Source: Flavobacterium beibuense (lineage in GTDB: Bacteria > Bacteroidota > Bacteroidia > Flavobacteriales > Flavobacteriaceae). From it: 64,000 nucleotides of DNA. The notes below the pieces were generated by a model. It did no database searches. It worked only from the letters and a program-made list of their open reading frames with translations, and was not told the origin of the DNA. Shown piece by piece: positions 59,229-64,000 of the stretch. The first letter of the stretch is position 1. Every line of letters starts with the position of its first letter. The DNA lies in the NCBI RefSeq assembly GCF_004151245.1, contig NZ_JUIW01000003.1, positions 310,001 to 374,000 of the forward strand, read 5' to 3'. Made by a program: the position numbers and the translations under genes.

Positions 59229-59732
59229 TTACGGCCGCATCCAGTTTTTTATGGATGGAAAGGGAGGATGTCCATTGTTAACTTCTTGGTTGGTGTAGGC
59301 TATACCCATCCATTGCAGTAGGGGCAGGCCTATATAGTTTTTTCCGGTAAACTGTTCTATGTACCATTGTGAACAGTTTTTGTACCCATCTTGATGGAAT
59401 ACAAACTCTGGCGGAATGTTAAGGTGTGTAAGTGCTGCATACGACCAGAGTATGGCCGCTATTTCTTCGCCCATTTCGGGCCAGCTTTCCGGCATTTTAT
59501 CTGTACCCATAAGCCTGCGCAGGTGTGGTTGCGCCACAGCTATATGGCCGGCTTCATGCAGTATGTCGCCGGGATATTTTAATTTGTCAGGATCTACATA
59601 AATAACGTTTTGCCCCAGCTCGAGTCCCGGAAGGAAAGTTGTTGCTGTAAGGGGGCTTTCAGCTACCCCAATCCCAACGGACTCAAGAAAAGGCAGTATG
59701 TCCCTGTAGTATGAATATGTTGTTATATCCAT
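59229..59732 (-). CDS. Putative zinc metallopeptidase (HEAGH protein)
   Basis: The 167-aa protein has a zinc-peptidase motif HEAGH (His59, Glu60, His63) followed by EMGEEIAAILWSY (Glu89 or Glu90 as third ligand). That layout is similar to ImmA/IrrE-type and related small peptidases, but no HTH domain is attached. ImmA-like enzymes cut phage repressors; in this prophage relic that role is only a guess. It is divergent from the membrane protein cluster and separated from it by a strong dyad element (59767-59809). The remaining sequence is not recognised. Confidence 0.6.
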   Translation of the reverse strand: MDITTYSYYRDILPFLESVGIGVAESPLTATTFLPGLELGQNVIYVDPDKLKYPGDILHEAGHIAVAQPHLRRLMGTDKMPESWPEMGEEIAAILWSYAALTHLNIPPEFVFHQDGYKNCSQWYIEQFTGKNYIGLPLLQWMGIAYTNQEVNNGHPPFPSIKNWMRP

Positions 59733-59766
59733 GTTGCAAACCTACTTTTAAAGCTTTATTAAATAG

Positions 59767-59809
59767 TAGGTGTTTTTACCTGTTTTAGTAAAACAGGTAA
59801 TTTTACCTG
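59767..59809 (+). promoter_or_regulatory. 43-bp dyad-rich element between the HEAGH gene and the membrane cluster (copy 2)
   Basis: It contains AGGTGTTTTTACCT, the perfect 9-bp inverted repeat ACCTGTTTTAGTAAAACAGG(T) at 59778-59798, and CAGGTAATTTTACCTG: three overlapping AGGT/ACCT dyads. This is the form expected of an operator for a dimeric repressor controlling two divergent promoters. It matches 21151-21193 in length and in outer half-sites. Confidence 0.6.
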
Positions 59810-59872
59810 GTGGTGGTTTTGAGGTATATTTTTAATAATTAGCAAGTTGTATTTTTTTGCTATATTGTAATC

Positions 59873-60340
59873 ATGAAAACTATACGCCTTACCCTTATCG
59901 TTTTAGCAGTTACCTTTATCCTTTCGCTGATTTCCTTTTTTCATTACGGAGCCTATACCTATTCAGGGTTTTTACTGTATGATATTGAAACTTTCTTTAT
60001 ACTAAGCCTTAATATTGTTGTACTTCATTTTTATAATAAACGATTTGGTAAAATACCGGTTGCATGGCTTTTTAAGCTCGTAGCGGTATTAATGTTATTA
60101 AGTGCCCTGTTTTGTTCGTGGAATGTATGCCAGAAGGACGGCTACATAAGGATTTTAAATTTATTGGGCATTAAGTATTCTGCTGCTTCAATGGGGTATA
60201 GTTTTTATTTGTACACGTTTATAATAATGTACTGGGTTAATTTAGTTACCAGAGTCCTTGAGGTTATAGCGCTATTTATATTACTGGGCTTTACAGGCAA
60301 AAATCTAATTGCGGCAAGGAGGAAGGCAAGCCAAATTTAA
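59873..60340 (+). CDS. Small membrane protein, cluster paralogue 1
   Basis: The 155-aa protein has four hydrophobic spans (IRLTLIVLAVTFILSLISF; FFILSLNIVVLHF; WLFKLVAVLMLLSALFC; VLEVIALFILLGFTG). Its layout repeats that of the next three proteins: first span, short basic loop, second span, KIPVAWLF-type loop, then the RILNLLG segment before span four. It is the most divergent member, with a Lys/Arg tail. Function unknown. It lies 63 bp downstream of the 43-bp dyad element. Confidence 0.6.
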   Translation: MKTIRLTLIVLAVTFILSLISFFHYGAYTYSGFLLYDIETFFILSLNIVVLHFYNKRFGKIPVAWLFKLVAVLMLLSALFCSWNVCQKDGYIRILNLLGIKYSAASMGYSFYLYTFIIMYWVNLVTRVLEVIALFILLGFTGKNLIAARRKASQI

Positions 60341-60375
60341 TATTGCAATTATATTAAAAACAGTATATTAGCCAC

Positions 60376-60795
60376 ATGACACTAGTGCGATTTACCGTGA
60401 TTACCTTTGCATTAGGCCTTGTTTTAGGGGTTGTAATGTTCTTTCAAAGGGATAAGTTTTCTGCCATAGATGCCATTGCGGTTGCCGCTTTGCTGTGTAA
60501 TGTTTTTTTGCAACGTAAGCTTCTTAAAAAACTGAATCGTGTACCCTTTTCCTGGGGTTTTTACGGTATTAATATTTTGTATGTGGTGTACTTTTTATGT
60601 ACCACACATTATATTTCCTATAATCCGCCAAGCAGCTACATACGCCTTTTTGAAATTGTAGGGTTGCAGGGTCCGCAGGAACTGTGGGTGGTGTTTTTTG
60701 TAATAAGCTATTATGCCTTTTTTACCGCTGCTTTTATAGAGCTTGCTATAGTAACTTTGTTTTTAGCCAAGTACCGCGAAATTAAAGTTTCCTGA
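60376..60795 (+). CDS. Small membrane protein, cluster paralogue 2
   Basis: The 139-aa protein has four membrane spans, with RFTVITFALGLVLGVVMFFQ at the start and RVPFSWGFYGINILYVVYFL, YIRLFEIVG and FIELAIVTLFLAKY in order. These blocks align with paralogues 3 and 4 (RF.... .F, IRIFGI, IFEIFG). It is transcribed with paralogue 1, 35 bp apart. No known family is recognised. Confidence 0.6.
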   Translation: MTLVRFTVITFALGLVLGVVMFFQRDKFSAIDAIAVAALLCNVFLQRKLLKKLNRVPFSWGFYGINILYVVYFLCTTHYISYNPPSSYIRLFEIVGLQGPQELWVVFFVISYYAFFTAAFIELAIVTLFLAKYREIKVS

Positions 60796-60845
60796 TAAGA
60801 GGTTAAGTTTTGATTTTTAGATTGTTATGATTTGGTTAATAAAAA

Positions 60846-60888
60846 CAGGTAAAAATATTAAGACCTTATTGCGGTAATTACTTACCTA
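60846..60888 (-). promoter_or_regulatory. 43-bp element, inverted copy, before membrane paralogue 3 (copy 3)
   Basis: On the minus strand it reads TAGGTAAGTAATTACC...TTTTTACCTG, keeping the outer half-sites and the exact 43-bp length of the other two elements but with diverged interior. It lies 30 bp before the ATG at 60919. This is the weakest of the three matches. Confidence 0.35.
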
Positions 60889-60918
60889 TACTCTTTTAGG
60901 CTGATTTATATTAGCTGT

Positions 60919-61338
60919 ATGAATTTACTACGCTTTACAACAGTCACATTTGTTTTTTGCCTTGTACTGGCAGTTATAATGTTTTTCCAGTGGGGAAAGT
61001 TTTACATACTCGATGTTTTTGCCCTTTTTTGGTTGGGCTATAATATTGTTTTACAACAACGGTTTTTAAAAGAGCTTAGGCGTATACCTTGTTCTGCAGG
61101 GTTTTTTGTAATAAACGTTTTGTTTGTAGCCTACTTTTTAACGACTACCGAGAATATAACTACCCCTGTTTTTAAAAGTTATATCCGTATATTTGGGATA
61201 ATGGGCAAAAGCATTCCGCACGATGTATGGCTAACCTTTTTAATTGCGAGCCTTTCGGCATTAATTTTAGCCGTATTGCTGGAACTGGTAGTTATGTTTT
61301 CGGGGTTTAAGGCTTTTCGCCAAAGCAACTCATTTTAA
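60919..61338 (+). CDS. Small membrane protein, cluster paralogue 3
   Basis: The 139-aa, four-span protein begins MNLLRFTTVTFVFCLVLAVI and shows IPCSAGFFVINVLFVAYFL, then YIRIFGIMG, then LLELVVMF. It is clearly related to paralogue 2 at the same positions. A micro-ORF follows 5 bp after its stop, then paralogue 4. Function unknown; probably inner membrane. Confidence 0.6.
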   Translation: MNLLRFTTVTFVFCLVLAVIMFFQWGKFYILDVFALFWLGYNIVLQQRFLKELRRIPCSAGFFVINVLFVAYFLTTTENITTPVFKSYIRIFGIMGKSIPHDVWLTFLIASLSALILAVLLELVVMFSGFKAFRQSNSF

Positions 61339-61343
61339 AAAGT

Positions 61344-61421
61344 ATGGAAGAAGTTTTCAGTTTTTTGGCACAAGTCGTTTTTGAGTATATTTTTGAATCT
61401 GTTATCATCAGAAGAAAATAA
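61344..61421 (+). CDS. Micro-ORF, 25-aa peptide coupled to paralogue 4
   Basis: An ATG at 61344 opens 25 codons (MEEVFSFLAQVVFEYIFES then VIIRRK), a hydrophobic helix with a basic end. It starts 5 bp after paralogue 3 and its stop overlaps the ATG of paralogue 4 (TAATG at 61419-61423). Size, hydrophobicity and coupling make a small membrane peptide or a leader peptide plausible. The start of 62427-62624 has a similar pattern (SEFVTVFFQEVLF). Confidence 0.45.
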   Translation: MEEVFSFLAQVVFEYIFESVIIRRK

Positions 61422-61831
61422 TGGTTTTACTCAGGTTTACATTAATAGTATTTGTGTTTTGCCTTTACTTTACCCTTGTTATAATTGGAAAGTATAAATA
61501 TTATATGCCCTATGATATTGTTGCATTATGTTTTTTACTGCTCAATGTTTTACTGCAATACCTTTATAAGCTTAAAGAATTGAAGTTACCGTTTAAAGTA
61601 GGATTTTATGTTGTGCCTGTTTTATTGTTAGTGTACTTTTCTTTAGCTTCATGGTTTTTTCTAAAGCCTTTTAACGGATATCATACCCGCATATTTGAAA
61701 TTTTTGGTAATAACACTCCGAAAGAGTACTATTGGCTGTTTTTTGAAATTTCTACTTACTCATTTATATTGGCCTTTGTAACAGAAGTTGTTACTGTTTC
61801 CATTGCTTTGTGGAGGTTTCGTAAAAGATGA
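61421..61831 (+). CDS. Small membrane protein, cluster paralogue 4
   Basis: The 136-aa, four-span protein (MVLLRFTLIVFVFCLYFTLV; LLLNVLLQYLYKLKELKLPFKVGF; RIFEIFGNN; FVTEVVTVSIALWRF) aligns with paralogues 2 and 3. It begins inside the stop of the micro-ORF. After it comes an A element, so it is the end of the tandem. Function unknown. Confidence 0.6.
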   Translation: MVLLRFTLIVFVFCLYFTLVIIGKYKYYMPYDIVALCFLLLNVLLQYLYKLKELKLPFKVGFYVVPVLLLVYFSLASWFFLKPFNGYHTRIFEIFGNNTPKEYYWLFFEISTYSFILAFVTEVVTVSIALWRFRKR

Positions 61832-61835
61832 TATG

Positions 61836-62017
61836 TTCTTTTGTCTTGAAACAAAAGAACCAAAAGTTCAAGGCTCTGACTCCTTAAGCTAAAAATTATT
61901 TCCATCGGCTAAATCATTCGAACTCGGCTGTCGCCTCAAACACCGAATGCTTTTTAACGCCTCACTTATAATTTTCTTTACGCTACGGAGCCTAATGCCA
62001 AGCTTCACTCTGCTGTT
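61836..62017 (+). repeat. Long A element, diverged copy
   Basis: It begins with the TTCTTTTG...CAAAAGAA stem and ends GCTTCACTCTGCTG. The interior carries CACCGAATGC as in the 20383 copy, so at least two subfamilies exist. Confidence 0.8.
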
Positions 62018-62239
62018 ATAACTCTAAGTATTCCTCTCTTGAGAGTTATGAGGGTGTCATTGCGAGGCACGAAGCAATCTGAAATCAAATAACAAGATTA
62101 TCAAATCAACAAATCGAAATACTCCAAAAACCTTATTAACAAAGGGTGTTGAAATATTTAATTGTTAAATGTTGAAGTGTTTTGTTAATCTAAAGTTAAA
62201 TTTACTATATTAGCCCTAACTAACTTAAACTGAGGTGCT
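62018..62239. other. Repeat tail and promoter region before the micro-ORF
   Basis: It holds a CTCTCTTGAGAG hairpin remnant (about 62034) and TCATTGCGAGGCACGAAGC (about 62057). AT-rich sequence with TATATTAG follows about 30 bp before the ATG at 62240, a possible -7 element. Confidence 0.4.
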
Positions 62240-62320
62240 ATGAACTTTAGATCGCTTATTGAGGTACTTTATGATATTGTTCGTTTTGAGATTAAAGAAC
62301 ACCGTAATATCAGATTATAG
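62240..62320 (+). CDS. Micro-ORF, 26-aa peptide
   Basis: ATG at 62240, 26 codons (MNFRSLIEVLYDIVRFEIK then EHRNIRL), stop TAG at 62318-62320. A GAGG 4 bp before the ATG is unusual in this genome and could support initiation. It has an amphipathic helix and a basic end. It resembles the other micro-ORF in size and position near the small membrane genes, but it may also be non-coding. Confidence 0.35.
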   Translation: MNFRSLIEVLYDIVRFEIKEHRNIRL

Positions 62321-62426
62321 TCCTTAACCATTTTTCGAAAAATCTTACTACCGTTAATTTATGTGTTTGATTATTAAGCAATAACCAGGCACATGAGTTA
62401 ACTTTTTTTGTTTAAATTAGTCTTTA

Positions 62427-62624
62427 ATGGCAGATTTACTATCAGAGTTTGTAACAGTTTTCTTTCAGGAGGTACTTTTTACTTATCCCGGAGCATTTGT
62501 GCGTTGGATTTGGTTTAAACGTAAAAGTAAGTTTATGGAAGTCGTCAATCAGGATACAATCTATAATTTCCTTATAAGTTTCTTTATTGTTATTGGCATA
62601 GTGCTGCTTATTGTTTTTGTTTAG
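62427..62624 (+). CDS. Small membrane protein of 65 aa
   Basis: The product starts MADLLSEFVTVFFQEVLFTY, has GAFVRWIWFKRKSKF in the middle, and ends in one strong span (NFLISFFIVIGIVLLIVFV). The GAFVRW block followed by a basic loop and a terminal span is a type I recall from flavobacterial small membrane proteins. It is probably transcribed with the 26-aa micro-ORF upstream. Function unknown. Confidence 0.5.
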   Translation: MADLLSEFVTVFFQEVLFTYPGAFVRWIWFKRKSKFMEVVNQDTIYNFLISFFIVIGIVLLIVFV

Positions 62625-62638
62625 TTGTATGAATGATG

Positions 62639-62680
62639 TTCTTTTGTCTTGAAACAAAAGAACCAAAAGTTCAAGGCTGA
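62639..62680 (+). repeat. Long A element, left-end fragment
   Basis: Only the stem TTCTTTTG...CAAAAGAA and the following AACCAAAAGTTCAAGGCTG are present; the rest is deleted, joined to a TTTCGATACGCAGCGTAGCG fragment. Confidence 0.75.
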
Positions 62681-62967
62681 ATAGCATGTTGTGTCATTTC
62701 GATACGCAGCGTAGCGAAGTGAGACACGAGGCTCAAAGCCGAACGGATGAAATAAATCTCAAATAATAAGGGTTTCTCCTGTCATCATAAGAACAATAAA
62801 AAAGAAAAAAAACAATATGTCAAAGAACGGTTGTCAGTTGGATGTCTAAACATCACTAACTGACTATAGAGATAAGATTGCTTCGCTGTGTTGCACTCCG
62901 CTCGCAATGACGGCACGCTACGTTGCCTATCTGAAGAACTGATCACTGCATAACTGAATACTGCTCA
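62681..62967. repeat. Repeat patch between the small membrane gene and the replication-like genes
   Basis: It contains GTCATTTCGATACGCAGCG...GAAGTGAGAC (about 62694), AT-rich filler, and an inverted GATTGCTTCGCTG...GCTCGCAATGAC pair (62876-62911). No gene is seen. Confidence 0.6.
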
Positions 62968-63420
62968 CTAATACCTGCTGCTTCCGGTAAAAATCCTCTT
63001 TATGTTTTTAGAATAATTAAACTCGGCGTGGCTTTTAGTGTCACTGTGTGTGCGTTGCGACTGCTGTTCGGCGAGCTGGCAGCGTTCTTCAAAATACTCA
63101 CGGAAAAACGACAGCACCTTGGGTATGGTAAGGCTTTCGTAAAATTCGCCATAAGTGCCGCTTATTATCTTTTTAAACAAAAAAGTAAGGTCGCTGATTT
63201 TAAGGGAGTAATAGGTCTCGTTAATTTCTATGGCACACAGCTCGATCTGGTCTTCGGTCATGGGCTTGTTAAGGTTAAGGATGTCGTTTAGGTACACCAG
63301 CCAACCCATGGTAAGCCCTATGGCAAAGTCTTTTGTTTTTTCGCGCTGTAGTGTGCCCAGTGTGGGTGCAGGAGCGTTTAGCGCTTTGTCTATGGTGGTA
63401 AGTTTGCCGCTATGGCGCAT
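62968..63420 (-). CDS. Phage replication-region protein of unknown function
   Basis: The 150-aa product starting MRHSGKLTTIDKALNAPAPT lies 4 bp after the upstream gene's stop. It has AIGLTMGWLVYLNDILNLNKPMTEDQIELC and SLTIPKVLSFFREYFEERC, and looks helical with a basic C-terminus (NIKRIFTGSSRY). I know such small proteins next to replication genes in Bacteroidetes phages but not their function. I prefer the ATG at 63418-63420 over a start inside the upstream gene. Confidence 0.55.
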   Translation of the reverse strand: MRHSGKLTTIDKALNAPAPTLGTLQREKTKDFAIGLTMGWLVYLNDILNLNKPMTEDQIELCAIEINETYYSLKISDLTFLFKKIISGTYGEFYESLTIPKVLSFFREYFEERCQLAEQQSQRTHSDTKSHAEFNYSKNIKRIFTGSSRY

Positions 63421-63424
63421 GCAG

Positions 63425-64000
63425 TTAACCGGACTGTAGACGCTGAGCAATTTTTCGCTTGAAGTCGTCGCTATACTTAACTTTCGACTTTCCGGCAGGT
63501 GGTTTTCCCGCATTGCCTTGTGGTTTCAGTTCAAATAGTCCTTTCCAGCCTTTGCCCATGCTTTGGTGCAGTATGGCTATGGCGTTGGTTTGCTGTCCCT
63601 GTGCCAGGGAGTTTAGTTCGGCCAGTGCGGCCTGTTCGCTTTCGGGGCTATGGTAATTTTGGCGGTGTTCTTTGTGGCGGTAGTTTTTCCACAATTGCCA
63701 TTGGGTGGCAAACTCGGCCGAAGTGTAGGGAAGGAGTACAGTTGGTTTTTCTCCCATACCCTCTTTTCCTTTTTCAATTACATTTACATCTTCAATTTCA
63801 ATTTCATTTTCCATATGTTTATCATATGTAGAAGATATGTTATTTGTATTTGAATCAGAATTTGTAGTTTTTGATTTTCTGTTTTTACGTCGGGATTCAC
63901 TATAAGCTCTTCTTTTTGAGATGCTTTCGGCAATCCATTCTATCTGAAAACCTTCAGGGGTTTCCTTTAGCACTTGTTTTAATTGTTCTATTTCTGAACC
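63425..64000 (-). CDS. Phage/plasmid replication protein, C-terminal part (runs off window)
   Basis: The frame stays open to the right edge, so the gene starts outside. The visible 191 codons show a basic, Ser/Asn-rich linker (KRRAYSESRRKNRKSK), an acidic stretch (EIEIEDVNVIEKG), then a C-terminal DnaD-like segment (FATQWQLWKNYRHKEHRQNY, then SMGKGWKGLFELKP). That pairing is typical of replication initiation or helicase-loader proteins of Bacteroidetes prophages. It is coupled to the next gene with a 4-bp gap. The upstream part is unknown. Confidence 0.65.
   Translation of the reverse strand, partial: GSEIEQLKQVLKETPEGFQIEWIAESISKRRAYSESRRKNRKSKTTNSDSNTNNISSTYDKHMENEIEIEDVNVIEKGKEGMGEKPTVLLPYTSAEFATQWQLWKNYRHKEHRQNYHSPESEQAALAELNSLAQGQQTNAIAILHQSMGKGWKGLFELKPQGNAGKPPAGKSKVKYSDDFKRKIAQRLQSG

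Overview
The window looks like a Flavobacteriaceae (probably Flavobacterium-like) chromosome. Reasons are the weak use of Shine-Dalgarno sites, TAnnTTTG-type -7 promoter elements (best seen at the tRNA-His gene), a BshB1-type bacillithiol deacetylase, a single-chain PurL, menaquinone genes, many SPII lipoproteins with short signals, and intergenic mosaics of short repeats that resemble those common in this family. It contains no rRNA, CRISPR array, integrase or transposase.

Region 1 (1-28 kb) is mostly ordinary chromosome. It holds a partial DNA-alkylation-repair gene, an ACP phosphodiesterase, a phosphohexomutase (GlmM-like), purL, a NYN-LOTUS protein, an LpxD-like acyltransferase, secreted lipoproteins, a hotdog thioesterase next to isochorismate synthase, bshB1, tRNA-His, and a SatD-like/DUF3307 pair. 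Two AT-rich islets interrupt it: a Fic/Doc plus DNA-binding-protein module with a third small gene (3.8-6.1 kb), and a solitary OLD-family ATPase/TOPRIM nuclease (21.2-23.1 kb).

Region 2 (28-64 kb) is a decayed prophage on the minus strand. Following transcription from the right edge it has a replication-like pair, small and large terminase, a tail-chaperone-like gene, three tail/connector genes, a 731-aa tail protein, a 989-aa tape measure, two small phage genes, and a protease gene that appears fused to the end of a lysis-type protein. No portal or major capsid gene is visible. Between these relics sit mostly plus-strand cargo genes (lipoproteins, secreted proteins, a SDR, a Crp-like regulator, small membrane proteins), usually bounded by the same composite repeats.

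The most interesting parts are: an AT-rich three-gene operon (ComEC-like metallo-beta-lactamase-fold protein plus two proteins I do not recognise) bracketed by 50-bp direct repeats; a GIY-YIG nuclease gene bracketed by head-to-head palindromic repeats like REPINs; cargo genes bracketed by 190-370 bp direct composite repeats; a 43-bp dyad-rich element shared by the OLD gene and two positions in the small-membrane-protein cluster; and that cluster itself, four tandem paralogues with at least one coupled micro-ORF. Hand-counted coordinates of sites and repeats may be off by one or a few bases.
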